Below, piece after piece: positions 9,270 to 18,258 of a stretch of 64,000 nt of DNA. Position 1 is the stretch's first letter. The number at the start of each line of letters is the position of its first letter. A program made the translations under genes and the position numbers. The notes below the pieces were generated by a model that worked only from the letters and a program-made list of their open reading frames with translations, did not search any database and was not told the origin of the DNA. This DNA is from Chromobacterium amazonense (GTDB lineage: Bacteria > Pseudomonadota > Gammaproteobacteria > Burkholderiales > Chromobacteriaceae), in the NCBI RefSeq assembly GCF_001855565.1, contig NZ_MKCR01000012.1, positions 1 through 64,000 of the forward strand, given 5' to 3'.

Positions 9270-10304
9270 ATGCAAAGACTGGAACAGCTCAAGAAATGGC
9301 TGGCCGAGCAATATCCTGGCGATGAAATCCAGGTTGAATTCGCCGCCGCAGATGCCGACTTCCGCCGCTATTTCCGCGCGATCTGGCCGGACGGCGCTAC
9401 CCGCATCGTGATGGACGCGCCGCCGGAGCATATCGGCACCGACGCCTACGTTCAGGTCCGGGACATCTTCTCCATGGTCAAGGTGCCCAGGATAGACCTG
9501 CGCGACCGCGAGCAGGGCTTCATCGTGATGGAGGATCTGGGCAAGGTGACGTACCTCGCCGCGCTGCAGTACGACGAGCGTCCGCTGGTGCACCGCCGTC
9601 TGCTGGAGGAGGCGCTGGATACGCTGGTGGAGATTCAGAAAGCCAGCCAGCCGGGCGTGTTGCCGGAATACGACGAGGCATTGTTGACGCGCGAACTGAA
9701 TCTGTTCACCGAATGGTATTGCGCCAAGGAGCTCGGCAAGCCGCTGGACTTCAAGCAGCGCCAATTGTGGGATGCCGGCGTCAAGGCGTTGCTGCCGGCG
9801 CTGCTGGCGCAGCCCAAGGTTTTCGTGCACCGCGACTTCATCGTGCGCAATTTGATGCTGACGGCCGGCGCGCCCGGCGTGCTTGATTTCCAGGATGCGG
9901 TGTACGGCCCGATCAGTTACGACGTAGTGTCGCTATTACGCGACGCTTTCATCGAGTGGGAAGAGGAATTCGTGCTCGATCTGGCCATCCGCTACTGGGA
10001 GAAGGCGCGCGCCGCCGGCCTGCCGGTGTCGGACGCCTTTGATGATTTCTACCGCGCCTTCGAATGGATGGGCGTGCAGCGCCATCTGAAAGTCGCCGGC
10101 ATCTTCTCCCGCCTCTATCACCGCGACGGCAAGGACAAATACCGCGCCGAAATCCCGCGCTTCATCAAGTATCTGAAGCGGACCACGCGCCGCTACAGCG
10201 AGCTGGCGCCGTTCTACCAGTTGCTGGTGGAGCTGGTGGGCCGCGACGCCACCGACGAGGAGCTGCAGTCCAGCTACCCGGTGCTGGGCGTGAAGGGCAG
10301 CTGA
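9270..10304 (+). CDS. amgK: Anomeric MurNAc/GlcNAc sugar kinase AmgK
   Basis: A 344-residue aminoglycoside-phosphotransferase-fold kinase. It carries the catalytic loop FVHRDFIVRNLM and the metal-binding DFQDAVYGP motif typical of the AmgK branch. AmgK phosphorylates N-acetylmuramic acid (and GlcNAc) at the anomeric carbon in the peptidoglycan recycling route of Pseudomonas and Neisseria relatives. The identification rests on the fold plus the next gene, murU, whose ATG overlaps this stop by one base. The pair sits divergent to lptD, as in Pseudomonas. It is the first gene of a probable amgK-murU-ruvC transcript. Confidence 0.88.
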   Translation: MQRLEQLKKWLAEQYPGDEIQVEFAAADADFRRYFRAIWPDGATRIVMDAPPEHIGTDAYVQVRDIFSMVKVPRIDLRDREQGFIVMEDLGKVTYLAALQYDERPLVHRRLLEEALDTLVEIQKASQPGVLPEYDEALLTRELNLFTEWYCAKELGKPLDFKQRQLWDAGVKALLPALLAQPKVFVHRDFIVRNLMLTAGAPGVLDFQDAVYGPISYDVVSLLRDAFIEWEEEFVLDLAIRYWEKARAAGLPVSDAFDDFYRAFEWMGVQRHLKVAGIFSRLYHRDGKDKYRAEIPRFIKYLKRTTRRYSELAPFYQLLVELVGRDATDEELQSSYPVLGVKGS

Positions 10305-11002
10305 TGCGGGCGATGATACTGGCGGCTGGCCGCGGCGAACGGATGCGGCCCTTGACCGACCATACGCCCAAGCCGCTGCTGATGGCGGGCGGCAAGCCGC
10401 TGATCCAGTGGCATATCGAGCGGCTGGCCCGCGCCGGCGTGAGCCAGCTGGTGATCAACCATGCCTGGCTGGGCGAGCAGATTGAAGAAGCGCTCGGCGA
10501 TGGTTCGCGCTTCGGCGTGTCGATCGCGTATTCGCCGGAAGGCCAGGCGCTGGAGACCGCCGGCGGCATCGCCACGGCCTTGCCCTTGTTGGGCGACGCG
10601 CCGTTCATCGTGCTGAATGGCGATGTGCTGACTGATTTTCCGCTGGAAAGACTGATCGAAGCCGCATCCAACTTGGATGGCGACTCGGCGCAGGCGCACT
10701 TGGCGCTGACGCCCAAGGCGGGCTACAAGACCGGCCGCGACCTGACGCTGCGCGCCGATGGCCGCGTGGCCGCCTGCGAGGACGGCGACACGCCGTACAC
10801 TTTCTGCGGCCTGGCCGCCTACCATCCGGCCTTCTTCCGCGAGGTGCGGCCCGGCGAGGCCAGTGCCTTGCTGCCGTGGCTGCTGGCGGCGATGGAGCGG
10901 GGCCAAGTCCGCGGCGAGGTGCAACAGGGCCTGTGGCTGGACGTGGGCACGCCGGAGCGGCTGGCCGAGGCCGACCGTATCGCCGCCGGCTGGACGGCAT
11001 GA
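10304..11002 (+). CDS. murU: N-acetylmuramate-1-phosphate uridylyltransferase MurU
   Basis: A 232-residue nucleotidyltransferase with the signature [15 protein letters not shown] and TPKPLL, a substrate loop (ETAGGI) and the metal-binding LNGDVLTD motif. MurU converts MurNAc-1-phosphate to UDP-MurNAc, so amgK-murU feeds recycled MurNAc directly into cell-wall precursors and bypasses MurA; in Pseudomonas putida this gives intrinsic fosfomycin tolerance. The ATG at 10304 shares a base with the amgK stop, and the gene ends inside the ruvC start (ATGA overlap), so the three are translationally coupled. Confidence 0.9.
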   Translation: MRAMILAAGRGERMRPLTDHTPKPLLMAGGKPLIQWHIERLARAGVSQLVINHAWLGEQIEEALGDGSRFGVSIAYSPEGQALETAGGIATALPLLGDAPFIVLNGDVLTDFPLERLIEAASNLDGDSAQAHLALTPKAGYKTGRDLTLRADGRVAACEDGDTPYTFCGLAAYHPAFFREVRPGEASALLPWLLAAMERGQVRGEVQQGLWLDVGTPERLAEADRIAAGWTA

Positions 11003-11529
11003 GCCGGCGCATCCTCGGCATCGATCCCGGCAGCCGCATCTGCGGCTTCGGCGTGATAGACGTGGTCGGCAATCAGCGCCACTACGTCGCTTCCGGCGCC
11101 ATCCGCACCCCGCAAGGCGCCAGTCTGGCCGAGCGGGTCAAAGTGATCGTCGACGGCATCCATCAGGTGATCGCCACTTACCAGCCGACCGAGGCGGCGC
11201 TGGAGCAGGTGTTCGTCAACGTCAACCCGGCCGCCACGCTGATGCTGGGCCAGGCGCGCGGGGCCTGCATGACGGCGCTGGTGTTGAAAGACTTGCCGGT
11301 GGCGGAATACACGGCGCTGCAGGTCAAGCAATCCGTCGTCGGCCAAGGCAAGGCGCCGAAGGAGCAGGTGCAGTACATGGTGGTGCGCATGCTGAATCTG
11401 TCCGGCACGCCGCAGGCCGACGCCGCCGACGCGCTGGCGGTGGCGCTGACCCACGCCAATCATAGCGGCGGGGCCATCGGCCAGCTGGCGCGGCGCGGCC
11501 TCAAAGTGCGCGGCGGGCGGCTGGTGTAG
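10999..11529 (+). CDS. ruvC: Holliday junction resolvase RuvC
   Basis: RuvC, 176 residues, is the endonuclease that resolves Holliday junctions in the RuvABC complex. The RNase H-like fold is clear: [17 protein letters not shown] with catalytic Asp9, the acidic EQVFVN segment, the [13 protein letters not shown] helix, the basic [15 protein letters not shown] stretch and the C-terminal [10 protein letters not shown] motif with two catalytic aspartates. It starts at the ATG overlapping the murU stop. ruvA lies 190 nt downstream across two hairpin-forming sequences, so ruvA may be partly uncoupled from ruvC. Confidence 0.97.
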   Translation: MSRRILGIDPGSRICGFGVIDVVGNQRHYVASGAIRTPQGASLAERVKVIVDGIHQVIATYQPTEAALEQVFVNVNPAATLMLGQARGACMTALVLKDLPVAEYTALQVKQSVVGQGKAPKEQVQYMVVRMLNLSGTPQADAADALAVALTHANHSGGAIGQLARRGLKVRGGRLV

Positions 11530-11530
11530 G

Positions 11531-11560
11531 GCGGAAGCCCGGCAAGGCCGGGCGTTCCGC
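11531..11560. other. GC-rich hairpin after ruvC
   Basis: GCGGAA + GCCCGGC pairs with GCCGGGC + TTCCGC around a 3-nt loop, with one bulged base. No U-run follows, so it is more likely an mRNA 3'-end stabiliser or a Rho-linked site than a classical terminator. Confidence 0.5.
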
Positions 11561-11582
11561 CGCTCAACCTAAAACGCATTCG

Positions 11583-11689
11583 CCACGGAAGCACACGGAA
11601 AGACACGGACGCTTTGGGCTAAGTCTGGATCAGGGGGCCTTGCTCCGGCGGGTGTTTTTCATTCCGTGTTTTTCTGTGTGTTTCCGTGG
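11583..11689. repeat. Long imperfect inverted repeat of CCACGGAA/ACACGGA units
   Basis: The left arm at 11583-11609 (CCACGGAA-CACAC-GGAAA-ACACGGA pattern) is nearly the reverse complement of the right arm at 11662-11689, with about three mismatches, around a 52-nt spacer. Each arm is itself built of short ACACGGA-like direct repeats. Similar CCACGGAA-type intergenic palindromes occur in various bacterial genomes. It would form a large stem-loop in the ruvC-ruvA transcript. No transposase is linked. Confidence 0.7.
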
Positions 11690-11721
11690 CTATCACTAAG
11701 TTTTTCACAGGAAGAATCATC

Positions 11722-12315
11722 ATGATCGGACGCCTGACGGGCAAATTGATCGAGAAACTGCCGCCGCAGGTGGTGATGGATGTGGGCGGCGTCGGCTACG
11801 AAGTCGATGTGCCGATGACCACTTTCTACCAACTGCCCGCCCTGGGGCAGAACACCACGCTGTTCACCCATCTGGTGGTGCGCGAGGATGCCCATTTGCT
11901 GTTCGGCTTCGCCAGCAAGGAAGAGCGGCAGACTTTCCGCCAACTGATCAAGGTGAGCGGCATCGGCGCCAAGATCGCGCTGGCCATCCTGTCCGGCATG
12001 ACTGCCGACGAGCTGGCCATCGCGGTGGCCAGCGAAGACATCAAGCGGCTGTCGTCGGTGCCCGGCATCGGCAAGAAAACGGCGGAGCGGCTGGTGCTGG
12101 AGCTGCGCGGCAAACTGGCTACCGGCGGCAACCTGACGGTTCCGGGCGGCCTGCCCTTCGCCGCCACCCCGGATGAGAAAAGCGACATTGTCAACGCGCT
12201 GCTGGCCTTGGGCTACAACGACAAGGAGGCATCGGCCGCGACCAAGAGCCTGCCTGCCGACGTCACCGTCAGCGAGGGCGTGCGGCTGGCGCTGAAGAGC
12301 TTGATGAAGGGTTGA
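11722..12315 (+). CDS. ruvA: Holliday junction branch-migration protein RuvA
   Basis: RuvA, 197 residues, binds four-way junctions and loads RuvB. The start at 11722 is set by AGGAAG nine bases upstream and gives the family N-terminus [15 protein letters not shown]. An OB-fold covers residues 1-62, followed by two helix-hairpin-helix motifs ([16 protein letters not shown] and [16 protein letters not shown]). A flexible linker leads to the C-terminal RuvB-binding three-helix domain ([18 protein letters not shown]). ruvB is not next to it but about 1.9 kb downstream, beyond the convergent rib genes. Confidence 0.97.
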   Translation: MIGRLTGKLIEKLPPQVVMDVGGVGYEVDVPMTTFYQLPALGQNTTLFTHLVVREDAHLLFGFASKEERQTFRQLIKVSGIGAKIALAILSGMTADELAIAVASEDIKRLSSVPGIGKKTAERLVLELRGKLATGGNLTVPGGLPFAATPDEKSDIVNALLALGYNDKEASAATKSLPADVTVSEGVRLALKSLMKG

Positions 12316-12331
12316 GGCGGGCGGATCAAAC

Positions 12332-12487
12332 AAGGGCGGCTTAGGCCGTAATGCCGTTCACTTAAGGATTTTCGGGCGACTTTTCTGGCCTTGAGAGCAC
12401 AGGAATCCACAAAAAAAGCACCGTTTCCCATGCACGGAGACGATGCTTTTCTCTTAAGTGAACGGCATTACGGCTTAGGCCGCCCTT
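12332..12487. repeat. MITE-like element with 35-bp terminal inverted repeats
   Basis: The arms 12332-12366 and 12453-12487 are inverted copies (AAGGGCGGC...CGTTCACTTAAG) with only two mismatches near the outer third. They flank an 86-nt centre that contains a further inverted pair (AAAAGCA at 12414-12420 and TGCTTTT at 12444-12450). The size, the long terminal repeats and the lack of coding capacity fit a miniature inverted-repeat element. Both outer ends are GC-rich, and the right one runs into TTTTT, so it may also act as a terminator between convergent ruvA and ribE. No clear target duplication is visible. Confidence 0.65.
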
Positions 12488-12501
12488 TTTGTTGCCGTCG
12501 T

Positions 12502-13188
12502 TTAGGCCGGCAGCGCCAGGACGGTCCGGCCGGCGTGAGCCGACTGCGGCCCCAGCAGTTCCATCAGCGCGCTCAGTTTTTCCTCCAACGCTTCGCGCGT
12601 CGAATCCACCAGCACCTGCGTGTGCCGCTCGATTTCCAGATTCAGGTGGTCTCCCGGCTTTTTCTGGCCCAGCGTGGTGGCGCGGAGGGTTTCCGGAATC
12701 AGCCACACTTCGAACCAGCCCTCGCGCTTGTCGATGGCGGCGATGGTCAGGCTGACGCCGTCCAGCGCCGCGTAGCCTTTGGCGAACAGGTAGCGCAGCG
12801 CGCCGGCGGGCACCGTCAGCCGCAGGCACAGGTTGTCGCCGAGGCGGCGCGTCTGCTCGACCTGGGCCTGGTAATCGACATGGCCGGACAGCGCGTGGCC
12901 GCCGTTTTCCGCGCCATCGGCCAGCGCCCGCTCGACGTTGAGCGCGTCGCCCACCCGGCAATTGGCCAGCGTGCTGGTGATCAGCGTCGGCAGGATCAGG
13001 TCGAACTCGGCGTTGTCTTGGCGCGGCGGCGCGGCCACGGTGAGGCAGGCGCCATTGACGGCGACGCTGGCGCCCTGCCGCAGCCCCTGGCAGAAGCCAG
13101 GCGCGAAGGCCAGCGTGAGCCGCCGGCTGCCGTCGCCGTCCTGGATGGCGATGACGTGGGCGATGCTTTGGGTGATGCCGCTGAACAT
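12502..13188 (-). CDS. ribE: Riboflavin synthase (alpha subunit)
   Basis: Riboflavin synthase, 228 residues, dismutates two 6,7-dimethyl-8-ribityllumazine molecules to give riboflavin. Two lumazine-binding beta-barrel repeats are visible: the first opens with MFSGITQ and contains VAVNGACLTV, and the second contains ALSGHVD and YAALDGVSLTI. The ATG at 13188 is preceded by AAGGGA at 6 nt. An upstream ATG at 13203 overlaps the ribB stop and would add five residues (MKGRT), so coupling with ribB is likely either way. The locus is transcribed from the FMN-riboswitch leader. Confidence 0.95.
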   Translation of the reverse strand: MFSGITQSIAHVIAIQDGDGSRRLTLAFAPGFCQGLRQGASVAVNGACLTVAAPPRQDNAEFDLILPTLITSTLANCRVGDALNVERALADGAENGGHALSGHVDYQAQVEQTRRLGDNLCLRLTVPAGALRYLFAKGYAALDGVSLTIAAIDKREGWFEVWLIPETLRATTLGQKKPGDHLNLEIERHTQVLVDSTREALEEKLSALMELLGPQSAHAGRTVLALPA

Positions 13189-13199
13189 GGTCCGTCCCT

Positions 13200-13832
13200 T
13201 CATGCCTGATTGCGTTGCAGCCATTCGGCCAGTTCGGCGACGGACAGCTGCGGCAGGCCGTGGCGTTCGGCGTAGTCCTGCACTTGCTGGCCGCGCATCA
13301 TGCTGCCGTCCGGGTTCATCAACTCGCACAGCACGCCGGCCGGACTGAAACCAGCCAGCCGCGCCAGCTCCACCGAGGCCTCGGTATGGCCGCGCCGCTC
13401 GCGCACGCCGCCGGCGCGGGCGACGATGGGATAGACGTGGCCGGGCCGCACCAGATCGCCGGGCTTGGCGTCCGGGGCGATGGCGGCGCGTATGGTGGTG
13501 ACGCGGTCGGCGGCGGAGACGCCGGTGGTCACGCCCTCGGCCGCCTCGATGGCGACGGTGAAGTTCGTGCCGTAGCGGCTGCCGTTCTGCGCCGCCATCG
13601 GCGGCAGCTGCAGGCGCTCGGCATGTTCCGGGGTGAGGCACAGGCAGACGATGCCGCTGCAGTCGCGGATCAGCCTGGCCATTTCCGGCACGGTGAGGGC
13701 ATCGGCGGCCAGAATCAGATCGGCCTCGTTTTCGCGGTCGGCGTCGTCGGCGACGATGACCGGCAGGCCTTGGCGCAGGGCGGACAGCGCGGTTTGGACG
13801 CGCAGGGAAAGGATATCGGTGTTGGCGTTCAT
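13200..13832 (-). CDS. ribB: 3,4-dihydroxy-2-butanone 4-phosphate synthase
   Basis: RibB, 210 residues, makes 3,4-dihydroxy-2-butanone 4-phosphate from ribulose 5-phosphate for riboflavin synthesis. The active-site loop [11 protein letters not shown], the segment around [14 protein letters not shown], and [14 protein letters not shown] are all present. It is a stand-alone RibB with no fused GTP cyclohydrolase II (RibA) domain. The ATG at 13832 is preceded by GAGGA; the open frame continues to 13895, but those codons lie in the riboswitch expression platform. It overlaps the ribE upstream start. Confidence 0.95.
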   Translation of the reverse strand: MNANTDILSLRVQTALSALRQGLPVIVADDADRENEADLILAADALTVPEMARLIRDCSGIVCLCLTPEHAERLQLPPMAAQNGSRYGTNFTVAIEAAEGVTTGVSAADRVTTIRAAIAPDAKPGDLVRPGHVYPIVARAGGVRERRGHTEASVELARLAGFSPAGVLCELMNPDGSMMRGQQVQDYAERHGLPQLSVAELAEWLQRNQA

Positions 13833-13968
13833 GGAAACGGTCCTCAAATAATCGATTGAGAAACACGTCCCGTGGGCGTGAAGCGGATAGCGCATGGCTA
13901 TCCGGCGCGATAAACGCGCGGATACGACACAGTTTTCCAGCCGCGGGCGCGGACGGATGACTGGCGTC

Positions 13969-14110
13969 GTCTTCTTTCATCCGGACTATAACCGTCGGCT
14001 CTGGCGTTTCACCAGATCTGCTGACCCTTCGCCGTGCGGCGAAGGCGCTCGCGGGCTCGGCGCGTATCGCGCCATACCGCCGGTGGGGAATTGCACCCCG
14101 CCCCGAAGAC
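13969..14110 (-). ncRNA. FMN riboswitch (RFN element)
   Basis: Read on the minus strand, this segment reproduces the RFN element: CTTCGGGGCGGGGTGCAATT, then CCCCACCGGCGGTA, a variable arm (GAGCCCGCGAGC then GCCTTCGCC/GGCGAAGG), CTGGTGAAACGCCAG, GAGCCGACGGTTATAGTCCG and the closing GATGAAAGAAGAC. The ends pair as GTCTTC/GAAGAC. It binds FMN and should reduce ribB-ribE expression when flavin is plentiful. The platform between it and the ribB ATG (13833-13968) contains a GGATAG/CTATCC hairpin and no clear U-run, so control could be translational. Confidence 0.96.
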
Positions 14111-14113
14111 GTT

Positions 14114-14143
14114 GGCCGCACAGTGCGGCCAGCGGCGAGTATA
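14114..14143 (-). promoter_or_regulatory. Promoter -10 and 5' hairpin ahead of the riboswitch
   Basis: On the minus strand TATACT (14143-14138) is a good -10; the -35 is weak. Transcription would begin near 14131, immediately at a perfect GGCCGCA/TGCGGCC hairpin (14114-14130) that precedes the FMN aptamer. Confidence 0.45.
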
Positions 14144-14192
14144 GCGCGGTGTTAGAATATCGGCAGCAAGAATCCGCCACCAAGAGTCCCCG

Positions 14193-15230
<1,038 letters not shown>

Positions 15231-15314
15231 GTTTGCGCCATGGCAAGCCAGGAAGCCGGTGGCGGGCATGCGAATCGCGTACAATGAATTTATTTGCACC
15301 GTAAGCGAGAGATC

Positions 15315-15737
15315 ATGTTCTACGTGTTGTTCGCCACCATCCTGATCGTGGTGGTTGTGGCCGCTGTCGCCGCCGCCCGCTTCTTCGACCCGGCCGTGGC
15401 CAAGATTCTGGGCCGCACCTTGGGCCAGGAGCTGGCCGATGCCTGGCGCAAGTATGTGTTCTTCGCCATTGTCGTCAGCGGCATTTCCGGCGGCGTGCGG
15501 CCGTGGTCGCTGGAGCGCTACCTGGCGCCGGCGCCGGGAAAGGGCAGCACTCAGCTGGAGCTGAGCGGCCAGCGCTGGATGCTGGAGCTGTACACCGCAG
15601 GCATTGAAACGCTGCGCTCCATCGCCTGGGTGGTGCTGTTGTTCTTCCTGTTCGCGATGCTGGCCTATGTGATCATGCGGGCGGTCGAGTTCCGCCGCCA
15701 GGAAGCGGAAGGCCGTCGTCCGCACGAGATGGAGTGA
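15315..15737 (+). CDS. Small inner-membrane protein of unknown function
   Basis: A 140-residue protein with two membrane helices, at residues 1-24 (MFYVLFATILIVVVVAAVAA) and about 98-121 (IAWVVLLFFLFAMLAYVIM). Between them lies a roughly 70-residue hydrophilic loop with conserved-looking Trp and Arg residues, and the tail is charged. I do not recognise the family. The ATG at 15315 follows GAGAGA; a -10-like TACAAT at 15280-15285 suggests its own promoter. It is followed by a strong bidirectional terminator. Confidence 0.7.
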   Translation: MFYVLFATILIVVVVAAVAAARFFDPAVAKILGRTLGQELADAWRKYVFFAIVVSGISGGVRPWSLERYLAPAPGKGSTQLELSGQRWMLELYTAGIETLRSIAWVVLLFFLFAMLAYVIMRAVEFRRQEAEGRRPHEME

Positions 15738-15835
15738 GCTGCCGCAAGTCTGTCAGGAAACGCTGCGTTCTTGTCAGGCGTGTTTGGTTTTGTCGTCGGA
15801 AGCCAGCAGGCTTCATGCGCGATAAGGCGCTGGAA

Positions 15836-15865
15836 AAACAACCCCGTCCATGGACGGGGTTGTTT
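15836..15865. terminator. Bidirectional intrinsic terminator
   Basis: A 14-bp perfect stem (AAACAACCCCGTCC / GGACGGGGTTGTTT) with A-run and T-run flanks. It lies between the membrane protein gene and the convergent binding-protein gene and can serve both strands. Confidence 0.85.
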
Positions 15866-15878
15866 CATAAGCGCGGGC

Positions 15879-16952
15879 TCAGCGGCCGATCTTCACTTGC
15901 GACCACAGGCGGTTCAGCTCGCGGCGTGACTTCACGTCCAGATCTTTCAGCGCCACATACTTGCCCTTGGACGGCTCCAGCATGATCACCGGATTGGCCT
16001 TGATCTGCGGCTTGAAGAAGGCTTCGGCGGCCTTCACCGGATTGGTGGCACCGATCTGGTTGGAGATTTCCGCCGCGTTCCTGCCGTCCAGCATGAAGTT
16101 GATGAACTTGTGCGCCAGGTCCGGACGCGGCGCGTCCTTCAGGATGGTCATATTGTCGATGGCCAGCACATTGCCTTCCTTCTGCGGCTGGTAGGCCAGT
16201 TCGAACGGGCGCTTGGCTGCCTTGGCGTCCTGCTGCGCCTGGAACAGGTCATTCGAGTAGCCCAGCGCCACCCAGATATTGCCTACCGTCAGCTCCTTGA
16301 TGTAGCTCTGGTTGTTGAACGCCGCCCAGTACGGCTTGGCCTGGCGGATCACCTCCGCCGCGGCCTTCCAGTCCGCCGGATTGGCGGAGTTGGCGTCCTT
16401 GCCCAGGTACATCAGCGCGGCGGCCATCAGCTCGCGCTGGCTGTCCAGCACCGTCACTTTGCCCTTGATCTTGGCCAGCACCGCCGGATCGAAGACCAAG
16501 GCCCAGCTGTTCGCCTTGTCGGCCACGCCGGCTTTCTTCAGCTGGGTGGCGTTATAGCCCAGCAGCGTCAGCGACACCACCGTGGGCGCGGCGTAGCGGT
16601 TGCCCGGGTCAAACGGCTGGTTCAGCGCCAGATAGCCGCTGTTCAGGTTTTTCCAGTTGGGCAGTTTGCTCTTGTCCAGAGGCTGCAGTTTGCCCTGCTT
16701 GAGCAGCGTGTTCACGGCGAAGGCGGTGGGGAACACCATGTCGTAGCCCTTGGCGCCGGCGGCCAGCTTGGCCAGCATTTCCTCGTTGTCGCCGTAGTAG
16801 TCCTGCACAAGCTTGCAGTTGCAGGATTGCTCGAAACGCTTGGCGGTATCCGCGGACAGCGCATTGTTCCAATTGTAGATGTGCAGCACATCCGCGGCGG
16901 ATGCCGAACCCCAGGCTAGTGTCATCAGCGCCGAAAGAGCCAGCTTGTTCAT
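15879..16952 (-). CDS. Polyamine ABC transporter substrate-binding protein (PotD/PotF type)
   Basis: A 357-residue periplasmic binding protein with a signal peptide ending ASAA at about residue 20. The N-terminal strand LHIYNWNNALSADTAKRFE is diagnostic of the spermidine/putrescine binding family. Other family features are GYDMVFPTAFAVNTLLKQGK, the hinge segment around NRYAAPTVVSLTLLGYN and the C-terminal ATNPVKAAEAFF. It would deliver putrescine or spermidine to a PotFGHI/PotABCD-type permease, but no permease genes are nearby. Ligand specificity is not decidable by eye. It lies 101 nt after proB on the same strand, with a GC-rich hairpin in between. Confidence 0.88.
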   Translation of the reverse strand: MNKLALSALMTLAWGSASAADVLHIYNWNNALSADTAKRFEQSCNCKLVQDYYGDNEEMLAKLAAGAKGYDMVFPTAFAVNTLLKQGKLQPLDKSKLPNWKNLNSGYLALNQPFDPGNRYAAPTVVSLTLLGYNATQLKKAGVADKANSWALVFDPAVLAKIKGKVTVLDSQRELMAAALMYLGKDANSANPADWKAAAEVIRQAKPYWAAFNNQSYIKELTVGNIWVALGYSNDLFQAQQDAKAAKRPFELAYQPQKEGNVLAIDNMTILKDAPRPDLAHKFINFMLDGRNAAEISNQIGATNPVKAAEAFFKPQIKANPVIMLEPSKGKYVALKDLDVKSRRELNRLWSQVKIGR

Positions 16953-17053
16953 ACCATGTCATCCTTGTGATAGCGAAAAATGAAACCCCGGCCAGACACT
17001 GGCAGGGGTCGGGAAAACGTCGCGCCTCCCGCCGCGGGGAGGGCGCAGCGTGT

Positions 17054-18172
17054 TTACAAGGCCACCATATTGTCGCGGTGTATCAATTCCGGCTCGACGA
17101 TGTAGCCGAGGGCGGCTTCGATCTCGCGGGTGCCCTTGCGCATGATCTGGCGCGCCTCGTCCGAACTGTAGTTGACCAGGCCGCGCGCCACCTCGTTTCC
17201 TTCCGCGTCGACGCAGGCTACCGCTTCGCCGCGCAGGAAGTCGCCCTCCACCGCGCTGACGCCCACCGGCAACAGGCTGGTGCCGCGTTCGCGGATGGCG
17301 CGGGCGGCGCCGTCGTCCAGCAGCAGGCGGCCGGCCAGTTTCAGGTGATCGGCCAGCCATTGCTTGCGCGCCGCCATGCGGTTGGTGGCGGCCACCAGCT
17401 GGGTGCCGATGGCTTCGCCGTCGGCCAGCCGCGACAGCACATGCGGCTCGCGGCCGCAGGCGATCACGGTGGCGGCGCCGCTGCGCGCGGCGCGCTTGGC
17501 GGCCAGGATCTTGGTGATCATGCCGCCTGTGCCGACGCTGGAGCCGGCGCCGCCGGCCATTTCTTCCAGCCGGGGATCGCCGGCCTCGGCCTCGTGGATG
17601 AATTCGGCGTCCGGGTGCTTGCGCGGGTCGGCGCTGAACAGGCCCTGCTGGTCGGTCAGGATCACCAGCGCATCGGCCTCGATCAGGTTGGTCACCAGCG
17701 CGCCCAGCGTGTCGTTGTCGCCAAAGCGGATTTCGCTGGTGACCACGGTGTCGTTCTCATTGATGATGGGCACCACATTGAGATTCAGCAGGCTCACCAG
17801 CGTGGAGCGGGCGTTCAGATAGCGGGTGCGGTCGGCCAGATCTTCGTGGGTCAGCAGAATCTGCGCCGTCTGCAGGCCAAAGGCGCGGAAGGCGCTCTCG
17901 TAGGCCTGGCACAGCCCCATCTGGCCCACGGCGGCCGCGGCTTGCAGCTCGTGTACGCCTTTGGGCCGCACGGTCCAGCCCAGCCGCTGGCAGCCTTCGG
18001 CTATGGCGCCGCTGGAAACCAGCACCACCTGCTTGCCGCGGCGTTTCAGTTCGGCGATTTCGGCGGCCCAGCGCGCCAGAGCGGACAGGTCCAGGCCCTT
18101 GCCGTCGTTGGTCACCAGGCTGGAGCCGACTTTGACCACGATACGGTCGGAAGCGTGAATCACCGAATGCAT
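17054..18172 (-). CDS. proB: Glutamate 5-kinase
   Basis: ProB, 372 residues, phosphorylates glutamate in the first step of proline synthesis. The amino-acid kinase domain is clear: [46 protein letters not shown] and [11 protein letters not shown]-terminal PUA domain (about 280-360) starts near [16 protein letters not shown]. The enzyme is normally inhibited by proline. It lies between a PilZ-like gene and a binding-protein gene on the same strand, not next to obgE or proA as in many betaproteobacteria. A TATAAT -10 at 18205-18200 lies just upstream within an 8-bp inverted repeat. Confidence 0.97.
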   Translation of the reverse strand: MHSVIHASDRIVVKVGSSLVTNDGKGLDLSALARWAAEIAELKRRGKQVVLVSSGAIAEGCQRLGWTVRPKGVHELQAAAAVGQMGLCQAYESAFRAFGLQTAQILLTHEDLADRTRYLNARSTLVSLLNLNVVPIINENDTVVTSEIRFGDNDTLGALVTNLIEADALVILTDQQGLFSADPRKHPDAEFIHEAEAGDPRLEEMAGGAGSSVGTGGMITKILAAKRAARSGAATVIACGREPHVLSRLADGEAIGTQLVAATNRMAARKQWLADHLKLAGRLLLDDGAARAIRERGTSLLPVGVSAVEGDFLRGEAVACVDAEGNEVARGLVNYSSDEARQIMRKGTREIEAALGYIVEPELIHRDNMVAL

Positions 18173-18180
18173 CGACAGAC

Positions 18181-18210
18181 CTCTCTATTAAAGCAAATGA
18201 TTATAGAGAG
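18181..18210 (-). promoter_or_regulatory. proB promoter -10 inside an inverted repeat
   Basis: Minus-strand TATAAT occupies 18205-18200. CTCTCTAT (18181-18188) and ATAGAGAG (18203-18210) form an inverted repeat with a 14-nt spacer overlapping it. The -35 is weak. The repeat could be an operator or just leader structure. Confidence 0.4.
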
Positions 18211-18258
18211 CTCAGTGTACCCGAAAAAGGGCTGGGCTTGAGCGAGGCTTGAGCCAAG

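Noticed and set aside
13833-13895. Extension of ribB to an ATG at 13895
   Set aside because: These codons lie in the riboswitch expression platform, lack family similarity, and the ATG at 13832 has a better ribosome site.
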